The translations under genes were made by a program, and so were the position numbers. Below are positions 1-12,800 of a stretch of DNA of 64,000 bases, one piece after another. The number at the start of each line of letters is the position of its first letter. Within the stretch, counting starts at the first letter, position 1. Source of the stretch: Clarireedia homoeocarpa (taxonomy: Eukaryota > Ascomycota > Leotiomycetes > Helotiales > Rutstroemiaceae); assembly GCA_001465935.1 (NCBI GenBank), contig LNKV01000043.1:304298-368297 (forward strand), read 5' to 3'. The notes beneath the pieces were generated by a model that was not told where the DNA came from, searched no databases, and worked only from the letters and a program-made list of their open reading frames with translations.

Positions 1-1178
1 CGTAGGACTCGTTTCACTGAGACCATACCCCTGCTTAATGGGCACCTTGATACGTGAATATACTGTATCGACTAGTTCTTTCGTCAAAGGTGCTGCACCG
101 GAATTCAACATCCGGAGCGAGGATAGATCGTATTTCGCAACTATAGGATGCTTGCCAAGCTGGAGAATAATTGGAGGAACGACATATCCAAATGTGATAG
201 AGTATTTCTGAATAAAGTAGCAGAACTTTTCCAGGTCAAATTTGGCCATCACGATACACTCGATGCCTTTCCAAACTGTTAGATGAAGGATGCAAGTTAA
301 CCCCTGAAGAAGTTAGTTAGGACTGGTCCTTGATTGGAAAGGAGCATTTTACATAGATGTGGAAAAACGGTAAGACAGCCATAACCTTATCTCCCTTACC
401 ATCCTTCCCGCCCTCCCAGCTCAAATGATTCTCAGCCAGATCCAGCATCAAAGTATTCGCAACAATATTCCCATGGCTCAGCATAACCCCCTTAGGATGC
501 CCTGTCGTCCCACTACTATAAACCAAGAACGCAAGATCCTTCGGCTTCATCTTCGTCCTCCTATATCTCGTCGCGCCAGAGAGATTTCTAATATTAGTAA
601 AATGTTTAAACTTCGATGTCTCATCCCTTTCATCCCCAACCAAAATTATCCGATCGTCAGGTATTCCAACCTTCCTGCATGCCTCCTGTGCGGATTTCAG
701 AAATGGCTTTTGCGTGACAAGTGCTTTCGCTCCCGAGTCTTTCAACTGAAATGCCAGCTCATCAACAGTGTATCCCGGGTTCGCAGGCGACACAATGCCA
801 CCCGCCCAGTGTGCGCCCCATAGCACAGCAGGCGTATCAATGCAGTTTGGCGTGTAGAGAGCGAGCACGTCGCCCTTCTGCCATTCCCAGACGGCTTTCA
901 ATCCCTTTCCAAATTCTATAGCTGTATCTCGGACTTGCGCATATGTGTATGATCGTGAGGTCTCGGCGTCGGTGTAGATAGCTAAAGTAGAAACACAGCG
1001 ATATCAGTAAAAGAGGCAATTGCGATAAGCCATACAACCACGCCTTCATAATTAAAAGCGATGGCGAAATCTACACACCTTTATCATCCGGAAACGCCCT
1101 ATCCTTCCTCTCGAATAACAACGTCCATATATCCACCTCTGGGATCTCCACCCGGGGGTATGTAGATTCTGTAGGCAT
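1..1178 (-). CDS. 4-coumarate-CoA ligase-like AMP-forming acyl-CoA synthetase, 3' end outside window
   Basis: The product should activate a carboxylic acid (aromatic or fatty) as an acyl-adenylate and pass it to CoA. Exons are 1178-1079, 981-353 and 303-1, joined across introns 982-1078 and 304-352, giving 344 codons before the window edge cuts off the C-terminal subdomain. The ATP/AMP signature YSSGTTGHPKG lies near residue 188, PFFHIYG follows it, and GYGLSETSPT near the window edge is the A5-type adenylate-binding motif. The start MPTESTYPRVEIP is typical of fungal 4CL-like proteins, which are often peroxisomal; the C-terminus that could carry a peroxisomal signal is missing. The substrate cannot be read from this sequence. 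A 2-kb gene-free tract lies upstream. The family call is strong; the exact activity is inferred. Confidence 0.93.
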
Positions 1179-3140
1179 ATTTAATCAGAGAACGATGCGC
1201 GACGCGTGCGAGATAAGAAAATGAAAATCAAGTCCTACAGGTTCCAATGGACGAAAGACGATATATATATATTCATACAAGATAGACACGGAAAGGATGC
1301 GAAACAACAAAGGGAGATATGATTCACTACGTAACTCACCTCAGCAACCCAGGTAATTCCTGGAGGTGTAATGGTCATGGTAAGGTTCTTCCGCCCCCTC
1401 TCTACCGACTATTGGCTCTGTCTCCACACCGGCGGATATGCCGAGGCATTTACTCGATTTTCCGGGGATAACGGCTTGGGGTCGACCAATCATGCGAAGG
1501 AACAGTCAGATGGTTGGGAATGTAGAACCGATGGATACCGAGTAGTCGGGTGCGAGGTTGATAGCTTGATACTTTTCGAACGATTAGTAAAGTCCGCCCA
1601 ATCCGAAACGAACGGCCGTCAGAAGCAGTGTACTCTCTTCAGCCATGAATAAAGGTTAAATTTTTAGTTGGCAAGGCAGAAAAAATCATCCTTTATTCAT
1701 GGGAAGATATGAATTTTAGTAATGATCTAAGGGAGGAGAGAGGGCAGTAATCGTGTTACCACGAAACCTACTTATGGAATACATACGTTACAGGCAAAAA
1801 CTATGCATTAGGTAACCTCACTGATCCCAAATATATGTATCACTGTAGTCCAAAAAGCCCACAAAGTAAAGGCAACGAATTGAGCTGTAGATTCATGAAT
1901 CAACTATCTAAAACGTGAGGCTAGCACTCCTTTAACAACTAGACAGTATCCTCCACCACATAGAACTCCACTGCCAAATGCAATTTTTATTATAGGTGAA
2001 CAGGACAGGGTGAGCTCGCACCACCAGGACTATCAAAACACCTCTGACTTCGAACGGCCAAGGTAAATTTGCGAATTTTCCTTGGAAACTTTTGATCCCA
2101 TTATTACCGAATGTGACCTTTTCATATCTCATATGCGTATTATGAGATGAAACTTCAAATGCCATCCAAAAAACTGTGGATGGCAACCGTTTACAAACGT
2201 TGCGTACAAGAAGGAACTAGCTGATTGGCCAATAGCCAAACACATCGTTTGATATCCCAATTAAGGACTGCCCAAGAAATGGTTCTTTGTGAATCCATAT
2301 GTATCCTTTCAGGAAAGGGCTTGACAAGTGGTAGTGTGCAGGGCCCAATGCACCGCTCCACGAATGTCAACAAACATCTTAGCAAACCGGTCTCTGTGAC
2401 AAAGACTCTTTCCCTATTTGCGCAGCGTAGCCTGTTTGTGATCGATTGAGCCCAATGATGAACCGGCTCTCTCATGATAGGATGATCGGCTGTGAAGGCT
2501 TCCGAGTTCACCAAACTCTCTATTTTCCACCAGCGCAACCACCCCCCTGTGTCCGCAGATGAAAGCGAAATAGTGTGCATCTTGAGTTTCGAGAATATTT
2601 GACTACTCTCAAGGAAGACGTGACCATCCCACTCACGCGAAAACCTATTATCGCGCCCGTATATACTATGCGTTTTTAGGTATAATTGTCCGCTGTCAGC
2701 CCCGCTAAGCCTATGAGTAGACCAGCGTGCATTGATTGACCCGCGATTAACCTTGTAAATCTTCCTGGGCCGAGTCCCAGATGCTGGCTTCGGAGCAAAG
2801 TCGATTCAATAGAACCGCTTACTATCACGCTTATCTCCTTCAGAAAAGATCTCGCATAGTACGTTGCGGCTTTGCAGCTTTAGTATGGATGGCATTTCCA
2901 CCAACTGGTACGTTCCGTTAATCCGCACCAGTAATTGTGAAAGTGCAAGCCATAGCCGCACCGCCAGACATCCCAGACAGACTCTGGAACGTCCTTTTGA
3001 TTCCGCACACTCAACAACAATCATCTCGAACACAAACATGGGCCTTTTTCTGTCATGCCCAGGACTAGACGCGTGCAGCGAAATTATGGCACACGAATGG
3101 CAAATCAGGCACACTGATTCACCATACACAGCCTGCGAAA
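1179..3140. other. Intergenic tract, promoter of the adenylating enzyme and 3' side of the Zn2Cys6 factor
   Basis: I found no convincing gene here. Several unspliced frames of 60-150 codons exist, but none shows a domain, and most begin at non-ATG codons or overlap the 3' end of the neighbouring gene. The part nearest 1178 should hold the promoter and 5' UTR of the ligase-like gene. Confidence 0.6.
1433..1443. promoter_or_regulatory. CGG-N5-CCG palindrome, possible Zn2Cys6 factor site
   Basis: The sequence CGGATATGCCG is an inverted CGG pair with a 5-bp gap, the layout bound by many dimeric fungal Zn2Cys6 proteins. It lies 255 bp upstream of the ligase-like start. A reversed CCAAT box (ATTGG) sits just before it, near 1410, and a CreA-like CCGGGG lies near 1461. 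A chance occurrence is possible. Confidence 0.35.
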
Positions 3141-5774
3141 TCAACCAAAGAACTCCCCACCAACAAGAGTTTCCCATGGCTTGCCTGTTTCCCATACTTT
3201 TTCCATTAGCTTCCGCGCATTGTGCACTTGCGTCATGCCAAACTTCTCCACTCTGGCGATGCGTTCAAGGATATCTGAGCGTTGCTTTTCATCTTGAAGA
3301 TCACAACCTGCAGTAAACATTGGAAAAAGTAGACACGCCTCAGCACTACTACCTTTCCGAACTTTGTTCAAAGAACCCAGGATCTCACGCACTGCATGTT
3401 GTACGTCTTCATGCCCCGAAGACTTTCCAAATATCCTTCTATGAAGATGAATGAGCCCTGCTGAGTGAAAAGCTTCATTGGTAGCTGCAACTTCTAGAGT
3501 GTCCCATTGATATTCGGCCTCAGACTTCGACTGCATATGAGTACATGGCTTTGCTCGATGACGACGAGATTCTATAAGATCGGCTTCCAGTTTCTGGGCA
3601 CGAAATGCCACATCTTCAGAAGGTTGCCAGTCGGCTTGAATAGTTGAATCGGCTCCGATACGCTGAGCATCACATTGACGAGCCAGAGCCGCAACCTTGG
3701 CCAATATCCGAACACATCGACTGGTGAATCCGAGGATGCAATCGATCTGGTAGTCTCCAGCATCATCTTCAATGTCGTAATCCAACATCCAAGCGGAGGA
3801 AATGTTCTGCCCTCCGCTTAAACTACCTAGAACATCCAGATATGCGAACCAGCTCCACAAAAATGATGAAACCTTGTCCTTCCGGGATATGGTTTGCATT
3901 CGATGTGCGCCACCTCGAGCAACAACCATCTGTCGCGCAAGCTCGAGATGCTTCTGCCACGGAACAGCGACTCCAAAGGCCTTGGGGGATATAATCTCAA
4001 GGGATGCAAGCATTATCACTGTCGCTAGGTTGGCGTCAGATATGATCTTGTTTGGATCATTGAGAGCATGTCTGAGGTTGGGAAATATATCTTTTACCCA
4101 CAGAGCTATGCGAATGGCAGGCTCTGGCTGTCTCAGAAGCCTAGCTCGGTGTGAAGCTGAGTATGCAAGCAACAGGTGCAAGAGATCATCATCGCGAACG
4201 GCCATCTGTGGTAAAATGCTCCGGAATGGATTTGATGAGCAATTATGCGGGATTAAACATCCTGCTGTATGATTAAGGAAGTGATGCTAGAAAAGGTCAG
4301 TTTCGTGCAATTAAGAGTCATCCGGAGCATCCTTACAAAGTACTGTAACGAAGTTAGTGGATATTGATCGTGTGCTAGAACAAGTGCTTACGAGTAAGTT
4401 CATAGGATTCTCGAGCAGTTTTGTAGGAAGAGGTTCCAACACACGAGGTATGCATATAGGAACTGGCTTGTCGTAGTATCTCACATCCAGTGCTGCGTCA
4501 TTGTTCTCCATACCGAATCCAAATTCAACGGGCAACACATCCCCAGGGCTCTCAGTTGCAAGTTCTTGACTATAACGTACGGCCTTTGGAGACATTCCCG
4601 ATGTTGCATTGGCGTCGTCGTTTTTGCCAATGTCCAAATCTATAAAGCCTCGATCGACACCCCAGGTTTCGGTATCTCTGTACACATCATAAATAGAAGG
4701 TGACCAACCTTGGCTTTTATGGTCTGAGTTTTGAATGGAGGCGGGCGACTGAGCCGGGAGTTGACCCTCTGGTGGACCTGATAACAAAGAGTTTACAGAC
4801 AGTCTCCGCAGTTGATCCGAGCCTTGCGGCGGCGGCCTGGATCTGTATGTATCACTCCCGAAGCTCAGATTCATGACTCTTGGAGAAGGGAGCTGGGGAG
4901 TTGAAGTTGCCACTTCGGCGTTGTACGACGCTCGAGGTTGAGACGGAGGATGCATTGAGGATGATAAGGCAGAGCTGTCCTGTTTGAAGCGCTTTGCAGG
5001 GCGGTCAAGCGTGGCGTCTGCTGTGGGAGTACCAATTGCGCTACGATAATACGGCGGCGTAGAAATCGGGCTTTCGATGTCTAGCAAGCCGACACTCTTG
5101 TTGGAAGCTGACGCAGCGCTAGAAGTTGTCCCTGAGTCTTCCACTTCATTACCAATTTGTGTCTGGCTGCGACTTGGCGCGTCGACATGCATTGGCGATC
5201 CAGGAGGGACAGAAACGCCAGAATGATATCGCTCGAAACTCTGGGGATATTGTAGATGTAGCTGGCCAGGACCACTATGATACTCACTCGCAAGCGCTGC
5301 AGTTGGCGAAGCTACAGCTAGCATCAAGGCAGGGTCAATCAAGGCAGTTTCTATCGTTTGCTTAGAATGTTCTGCATCTCGAGCATTGTTATCGACCGCC
5401 GACGTAGAACTTGGTGCGAAGGATTGAAAAGTCGTGAAAGGCTCTGACAGTGGTTGGCCTGTCTTCCTTGATGCCGTGTCCCCCTGCGTTGTGGCGAAGA
5501 AATTGCTTTGACCAGGCACAACACCATCTTGAGGCTTCTTCTTTCCCCGACCATCCCAGTTCAATCGAATGCTATAATCGCAAGCTTCGCCCTGTTTCGA
5601 ACAATTGACACATATTGGTCGATGTTCATCACATTTGACCTTTCGAGCTTTGCAGGGCCTACAAGTATATAGTGGTCAGTGGCATTCGGTAAAGCTGAAT
5701 AGTTCAACGCACCAGCACCCGTTACGGCTACGTTTTTTGGGTTCCGGAGCACCAGCTTTCTTGGGTCGTGGCAT
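3141..5774 (-). CDS. Zn2Cys6 transcription factor with Fungal_trans_2 domain
   Basis: A nuclear DNA-binding regulator of 826 aa. Exons are 5774-5713, 5658-4392, 4342-4337 and 4286-3141. The zinc cluster spans residues 20-47, with cysteines at 20, 23, 30, 37, 40 and 47, followed by a basic stretch. Residues of roughly 50-400 are Ser/Pro/Gln-rich and look disordered. The C-terminal 420 residues match the Fungal_trans_2 type, including LLYFHHFLNHTAG and LLLAYSASHRARLL. The first intron interrupts the zinc cluster between Cys20 and Cys23, a common position in this class. Exon 3 is only six bases (TACTTT, encoding Tyr-Phe) and is needed to complete the conserved YFHHFLNHTA motif. Target genes are unknown; the adjacent ligase-like gene is one candidate. 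Confidence 0.9.
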
Positions 5775-6296
5775 GCTGGAATTTTAGAACAGTGCGTGTA
5801 TCGGCCAGTCGCACGTCATTAACCTAGACCACAAGGCGCTTTCCTTGGACAAGAACCGCTTTTCGATTTAGTAGATTGGGCTGTCGGTGGATTCATCTGC
5901 ATTGACATGTCGAAAGAGGAACAAAAGATAGCTGCACTCGTGATAAAGTTGGAAATATAATGATGTTGGAGATCTGTCGTAAAATCCACGATAGAGAAGC
6001 AAGAAGAGGAGCAAGAATTTGCAAAGCAAGATGTCCGTGGGGAAAACAATGGAAAGATATGAATCAGAGTCCGAGGGGTTGCCATCAATAAATACTTGGG
6101 CTCGGTAGCCACGCACGCCACGGTTATATTGCCAAGTGGGGTTAACCACGATAAGGCAAATATTCATAGCCTAAGACTTGTGATGGAGGAGCTTGGTCCG
6201 CTCTACTAGTGTCGCCCCATGTGAATCATTCCGTGAATGCTGGTGTAAGATTACACATCGTGACATCTCACCAGTTCCTTAGTTTCTCAACTACAA
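5775..6296. other. Intergenic tract, promoter/5' UTR of the Zn2Cys6 gene
   Basis: It holds the upstream region of the Zn2Cys6 factor and the 3' flank of the WD40-cyclophilin gene, both on the minus strand. Short overlapping frames of about 100 codons near 5819-6167 show no domain and were not called. Confidence 0.6.
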
Positions 6297-8227
6297 CTAC
6301 ATAATATCTATATTAAGGATTTTGATATCCTCCTCCGGTTTCTCCTTATACACTCTCGTGTTTTCGATCTTATGAATCACATCCAAACCCTGAATTGCTC
6401 GTCCGAAAATAGTATGTTTGTTATCCAGCCATGGCTATTCGCAATATCAGTATTACGTCCTATAGCAGGCAACACAGGGCAGTAGTAATAGTAACTTACC
6501 GTCTTTTCTGTCGTGATAAAAAACTGGCTTCCATTAGTGTTTGGTCCGGCATTCGCCATACTGACCGTATACGGCTTATCATGCCTCAGCGAGCTAAACT
6601 CGTCCGCGAACTCTTTACCCCAGATACTCTCGCCGCCCGTTCCATCTCCCAGAGGATCTCCGCACTGGATCATGAATTTCCGAATCACACGGTGGAATAT
6701 GGTGTTGTTGTAATAACCTTGTTTGGAATGAGTGACGAAGTTCTCCACAGCCTTCGGCGCGGCGTCTGGGAAGAGGCGAATGTGGATATCTCCGTACGTT
6801 GTATGAATAATGGCAGCAGTACCAGTTTCGGCGGCTTTGGCCTCAACCAGTTTCTTAGTATTGCCATTTGTAGGTTTTTCGTTTTGTACGTCTCGCTCTG
6901 ATTTAGAGATCTCTTCTTCGTTTGTGAACATATAAAATCGCACCTTGCCAACTCCAGTAGCAAACAAGATTGGATCCCTGATTTCAGACTCTTGAAGCAG
7001 AGGGTTATTTGAAGCTGCCATCGCAACCGTTGTGACGCCCTTCTTCTGTGGTTGGCCCTGGTACATAGCAAGGGCAAGCGGCCTAAAGTTCTCATCCTTT
7101 CCATATACTTTGACGACTCGATTCGTGTATGTATTTAGCACCTTCGCTCCATGGATCGAGCCATAAATAATGAAATGTCCCGTCTCATCGAAAATGACAT
7201 TGACTTTATTCCTCAAAGTCGGCGTCTCAATCTCGCGTTCTGTAGCAAGCCGTCGCCCAAACTCTACATCGTCCAGCTTTTGTAACGAGGTTCCGGCCTG
7301 CTGCATCTCCTCGATAACCTGCAAAGACTCATCGTATGTACGGTGAAGCTTTCCAGTAGGGAAGTCAAAGACACGAATGTTGCGATCGGGGAACGAAAAG
7401 GTAGCGAACTGAGAACCGTTCGGAGAGATTGTGAGCGAAGCAGGAGTAGATTTGGCCTTCTTGAATGCGAAAAGATTTGTGGAAGATTTGAATTCGAAGA
7501 CATTATCCGGCTTCTCATAGTTCCCACCCGGCCTCCAATACTCAATCATGCCATTCTCATCGGCCGAGATTACACAATCGTACGCATCGTTAAAGGCCAT
7601 CAGCGAAACCACACTGCGATGCAGACCCTTGATTGTATGAATTGGATTTTGGTTCTCCCCACGCCCGTCGTATATCCTTATAGTATGATTCACCTCATCA
7701 GATACTGCCAGCAGTGGTAATGATGCGCCACGTCGATGTATCCAACAAACGCACTTCGGTGTGAACTCCAATGTCAACATTGACAAGAGGTCAAAAGTCA
7801 TAACATCGAATATCTTGATCGTTTTGTCTACTCCCGCCGTAGCAAAACTTCGGCCATCTGCACTGACCGAGACGCTCTTGATCTCTCCAACATGTGTCCT
7901 GAATTCCTTTACAAACTCAATTCCATCTCCGCCTTTCTTCCAGAACTTCACAACACCATCAACAGAACTAGTTATTAAAAAGTCGGTCAATGGTGTCATC
8001 GTAACGAATGCGAGCTGCTCTTTGTGCATGAGCGACTTCGAGTACCGGGCGGATTTGGGGAGCGCGGAGATGTAGAGCTTTTCGTAAGGAAGCTTGCGAC
8101 GCTTCTTCTTGGGAGCTTCAGCAGACGGTAGCTGAGGCCCCATATCATCGTCGGACGAAGAGTCATCTTGATCATCTTCCTCAATTTTCCTCTTGTTGGA
8201 TTTGAGGCCAGTATCGGAGTCTGTCAT
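6297..8227 (-). CDS. WD40 repeat peptidyl-prolyl cis-trans isomerase (PPWD1/cyp15 type)
   Basis: A nuclear cyclophilin of 621 aa; the animal orthologue PPWD1 is found in spliceosomes. Exons are 8227-6500 and 6434-6297; the 65-nt intron cuts the cyclophilin domain after ITTEKT, and PWLDNKHTIFGR follows in exon 2. The N-terminus is acidic then basic (DDSSSDDD, PKKKRRKLPY), suggesting nuclear import. WD repeats fill about residues 60-330, and the isomerase domain runs from about 475 to the end with FHRVI, GDPLGDGTGG and NGSQFFIT. The tryptophan of PWLDNKH, matching the cyclosporin-contact Trp of cyclophilin A, is present. I chose the ATG at 8227 (MTDSDTG); an in-frame ATG at 8323 would add 32 residues that look like 5' UTR. 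The start is shared with a divergent promoter 318 bp long. Confidence 0.95.
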
Positions 8228-8545
8228 TGCGCTGAAGTAATTGTAAAGAGTCGCAAAACGTGCTGTGAAGGAAAGTTGATGTTGTTGCCCAAGACCCAAA
8301 TACCTTGTAACAAAATAATTCACAAGGCTACATAGCCTATTTTGCTAGTCTCAAAAGGTAGCACTAACAGAAGAAGGTTGAAGCGTCATGCAAGGCTTAA
8401 CTACTAGCTCCATTGACATCATTATTTACTTGTCAAGCTCGCTCGGCTCGGTACGCACGGAGGAAACAAGTTAGAACTGGCTGTTCGGTCTTCAACAGAT
8501 AGTTATCTTGCCTGTTGTACCTTGATATCTTCAAATCCAGCAACT
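8228..8545. promoter_or_regulatory. Divergent promoter between the WD40-cyclophilin and AIG1-family genes
   Basis: The two start codons (8227 minus, 8546 plus) are separated by 318 bp, so both core promoters and both 5' UTRs must lie here. No clear binding motif was picked out. Confidence 0.55.
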
Positions 8546-9382
8546 ATGGCCGCCTCAACACGTTCAAAGTCAGCCACTGCGGCCAGCACGTCCAAAAGAT
8601 TGATGGCTCGGCATCCTCTACAACGAATGCAATCGCCATCCCGAAGTCTCTCAGCCCTTGTGCACCTAGCCGGCATCACCTCCTTCGCCCTGTCATACAA
8701 ATACCTCTTCGATTACCCAACATTCATAAACAAATCTTACGGCTGGCACTTCCAATATCTAACGATTATCGGTCTCACAATCGCCCATTTCACCTTCATT
8801 GCTGGATTCCTGGCAGATATTACTCTGTCGCCGAAGCTCTTCTTTGTGAAGAATAGCCTGGCATTATGCAGTGCGCCGCTGGAGGTCCTGATTAGCGTGC
8901 TATATTGGGGCATCAGTGCAATCGACAAGACGCTATTGATACCGCCTGAGATTGAGCTGTCGCAATATGCGGATATTGGATTCCATGCCATGCCAGCTAT
9001 CTTCCTGACGATTGACTTGTTGTTTTTCAGTCCTCCTTGGACGATTCATGCGTTACCAGCGATGGGACTGTCTTCTATCTTGGCCGTGTCGTATTGGGCT
9101 TGGGTGGAGCAATGCTACAAGCAAAATGGATTGTGAGTAGACGACCCGCTATAGACTTTGAGACTCTGTTTGTACACTACTAACGATATTTTCTTTCTTT
9201 CTCGTAGCTACCCGTACCCATTGTTCGGTCAGCTTAGCACAGTCCAACGCGCCATACTCTTCACAGGAGCTGCCATGACAATGACCGTAAGCACGGCAAT
9301 GCTCAAGTGGCTTTATGGACGAGTCAATGGACTGCAAGGAGCCCAGCGCAGAAGCACACCCGGCAATATTAAAGGCGAGTGA
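8546..9382 (+). CDS. AIG1/FAR-17a family integral membrane protein
   Basis: A 253-aa multi-pass membrane protein of the androgen-induced gene 1 type. Animal AIG1 and ADTRP hydrolyse fatty-acid esters of hydroxy fatty acids; fungal members are poorly characterised. Exons are 8546-9132 and 9208-9382. After a basic N-terminus, hydrophobic segments start near residues 40, 70, 105, 145, 175 and 215. The family-typical His in GFHAMPAIFLTIDL, in the fourth segment, is present, and FFSPPW follows. The first ATG in frame is 8546; codons upstream lack an ATG. The C-terminal tail GLQGAQRRSTPGNIKGE is hydrophilic. The enzymatic role is inferred from the family only. Confidence 0.88.
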
Positions 9383-9802
9383 GTAGTAGTTGTGTAGATT
9401 AAGAGCCGGGTGATTTCAAACAGCAAATTCGAAGTAGCAAACGGGCCAGGGAGATAGTATCCCAGCTCATTTGACGCATACGCTTGGGTTCGTTATATTT
9501 AAGCTTCATGTATCCCAACTATGTTATAATCTCATCAGATTTGTTGCATACGAGGACACACATTATCAATAGTCGATTCAAAGCATCTACTATCAACCAC
9601 CTATCTACCGCTTATTGACTCACTTCCCAGTTGTCGTTTATGAGAAGTCAATGCTCGCTTTTTCACTGTTCTAGTGCTATTTCCATTGTGGTCATTAACC
9701 ACGCACCCCCCTGATTGGTGCCACATCCTGATTGGTTCCACCCAAACATTTCGCCATACCCATCGTCCCTATCCTGGGAATCCACTCACGGCAGCTAGTT
9801 GC
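9383..9802. other. Convergent intergenic region (3' ends)
   Basis: It separates the stop codons of the AIG1-family gene (plus) and the glycogen debranching gene (minus). It should contain both polyadenylation regions. No gene is seen. A TGACTCA at 9616-9622 is present but has no downstream gene to serve. Confidence 0.6.
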
Positions 9803-12800
9803 TTATTTGGACAACTGAGACACATCATATTGTGCAGCATCATGGTACAGGTCGATCAGGCAGCCTGCACTCCAAGCTTGAGTTGGCGACTGTTCTTATG
9901 TTAGTTGATGCCCGGTCATAATCACTAGGGATACTTGAACTTACCGAATCGTGACAATATGAGCCGTCTTTATTTGTCAACTCTGTCAAGCCAGCCCAGT
10001 CGCTACTACGAATAGCCTCCTTACAGCCGGCTAGCCTACGAGTAATTTGCTGGAAGGCCTCGGTCTTCGCCCCAGGTCCATCTCTTCTCTTAAGGTCGAA
10101 GTTCAGTAATGCTCTCAAAAAGAAACCAGTAGGCCACAACCACTCCGGCCCTTGATGATAATTCCTTCCTTTGGAGGTTGCGAAATCATCACTATCTTCT
10201 GAGTTGTTGTAATATGGTCGATAGTTGAGATCAGCGGGATCAAGAGTCGCCATACCGGTAGGACCGCGAAGGACTTTATCAGCAAGGAACAATGCCTGAA
10301 GTGCATGCGCATCATCAAACAAATCTGGGGCGACAGTCATTGCGATTGGGAAGTTCGGTCGAAGCTGATAATCTTCGTATTCCTTGCCAGACTTGTACAA
10401 ATCCTTGTAGATGCCTCTTCGGTTAACAATGGCAGAATTGACATCGTACTTAGAATCGTCTTTGGCATCCAACGGAACAAAGTAGCAGCGTTCAAAGTTT
10501 GCTTTGATCTTGTCGGCCCAGTCGGAGAATGTGATAACTTTGACTTCCGGGTCGGAAGTGCTGACACCAGCATACTTGTACTTCCCTTGCTTATGGAGCT
10601 TGGAAACCCATCGTAGAGTGCTGTACAGTAGACCAGTGATCTCTACAGCTGCTCCATCACGAGGTGTACCTGGCACTCCCTTACTATTCGCCCGCTCGCT
10701 CTCGCCCATCTTGTCCATCCAAGTACCGCAGTTGTGCTGGTTGCCACCGAAGATAATACCATTTGACCAATCGACTTTGATATCAATGTTGAATCCTTCA
10801 GAGCTCATCTGCATGTCAAGGTTGGGACCTGCGTTTGCCTCACGGAATGACATACCAGAGGCATGGCGTTGTAGAGCTTCCTGAATTATATCTTCTAGAA
10901 TTGACGATTTTGAGTATGCTCTTGGGTCATCCGAATCAAAGTAGGTGTCATCATAAGGGAGGAAGCGACGGGGAACATTCTCCTTGAGTATCTCAAGACC
11001 ATTTGGCACGATTTTTGTGTAATCCTGAATTGTCTGCAGCATGAACCATATTGAGTCTCGAGAGTTGTATCGGGGAAGATTTCCGCTACTTAACAGGTTT
11101 GGAATCATGCCATGCTTGAGGACACTTGAGAATGCAAGAATGTGCTCCTTTGCTTCAGCATAACGACCTGTTCCAAGGAAGAGACCTCTTGCCGAAATGA
11201 AGACATCTCGTCCCCAGCATCGAGCCCACTCAACTGCAAAATGGGGCAAACCGGCTGCGAGACAGGGAACTGCCTTTTTGGGGTATAGAGATGCAGATTT
11301 GACATAACCGGTCTGCTGCACGCTGACCATAGCCAAGTCCTGCAAGAACCACTGACCCTTGCGGACATTTTCGTTCATCAGATCTAAACCTCGCTCCCAA
11401 GCAGCCAGATAAGCGGTGCGGATGACAAGACCGAAGTAGCGTGGTAGTAAGAAGCTAGGAATCTTTCGTATCGCATCAAAACGTTCTCGAAGCCAAGTTG
11501 CCGGCTTTTGTAAGCGACTAAATTCTGGTTTGTTTGATATCCTCTCTAGTCGGCCAATGATGTAGTCCAGTGGCCATTGTCCATCTCGAAGGTGCTGGCA
11601 GAGAGGGTGCGCAAGGTTATTCTCTTTGATGATGTTTTTGAGCACACTCCACCAACCTTGCAGGCCCGCATATACGAGTTTACCATGCCCAGGGATATCG
11701 TAAACCCCATCTTTGCCTTCACTAGAATCGAGCTCTTCAGCTTCACATCTGTATAAGACGAAGTTGAGGTCAACTAAATCCAAGGCAGAGAACGCAGCCT
11801 TAGCCCCTGATGTGACATAGGTATCGAGACCAGTAGCATGTTCAGCAGCAGGTATCCACGTCTCAAATAGAGCGATACTACCAGGAGGGAATTTGTCTCT
11901 CACTGAGATCACAGTTTCATCTTCTTTGGCCTCCATTCTGATTCCAGGCAGGTCGCTGACTTTACTCGGGAGACCTTTGAGGAATTTTTTGTCCGCCAAG
12001 ACTTTCTTCTTCATCTCATCGCTAGTGTCGACTTCTAGCATCCAACTACCTAGGTGGCGGGCCTTAGTACCAGCGAGATGAACAGGACTGAAACCTCCAT
12101 TTCCATTGCCGTAGCCAGGAAAGGCTGTATGGGCGATAAGGAAGTAACCTTTTCTCGATTCAGGATGCACTCGATGCACTGTGATGTATTGGTCCTCGTG
12201 GTGAATATGAGTTTCTTCGTACCCGTCTTTGCCCATGATGCTATGTATCTGATTGAGAAGCTTCTTAATTCCGCCAATGCCGCCTTCGCCGCCACCAATT
12301 TTGACCTCTTTGTCCGAAGAAGCTGATGTATACAGTCTCGTTTCATGCACGATTTCCACTAGCTTGGGATAAATCTCATCGTAACCCATTACACTACCAA
12401 CAGAACTTGAGCACATTGCAACCAAGGCAGCATTCGGCAAAGTGTCCCGAGCATCACGTTTCTGAGCAGGGACTTCATTGTCGTGAGTACAGTCCATAAA
12501 TAGAGCTTGAACAGGAGTCTGTTTAATCCTGCGGATAATTTCCCGAGCGGATGGAGCATGCCCATTTGCTGCGCCATTAGATGAGGACTTCTGGTCGTTA
12601 TTTGAGACCTCGTCAACTTCAAAACTACCAATCGGACGACCGCCATGACGGTGAACGAGTCGGCTAAGCTCTCCAGTGCTCCATGCTTGCATTGCTTCCC
12701 GGATAAGTGAACTGATGCCGAGGCGCTTCACAAAAACGTAATCCATTTCCTCGGAGCCAGTGAAGAGTTCTGCAACCACGAAAAGGTTCGGTCTAACTCT

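Noticed and set aside
1371..1652. 93-codon plus-strand frame upstream of the ligase-like gene
   Set aside because: No domain or homologue pattern; it overlaps the promoter motifs and has mixed composition typical of chance frames.
2191..2580. 129-codon minus-strand frame starting at a true ATG
   Set aside because: No recognisable domain, no supporting splice structure, and a plus-strand frame of similar length overlaps it.
2806..3316. Overlapping 130-150 codon frames on both strands
   Set aside because: They overlap the 3' coding end of the Zn2Cys6 gene and show no domain; best explained as shadows and 3' flank.
5819..6167. Two overlapping minus-strand frames of about 100 codons
   Set aside because: Cys/Ser/Phe-rich chance composition in the upstream region of the Zn2Cys6 gene.
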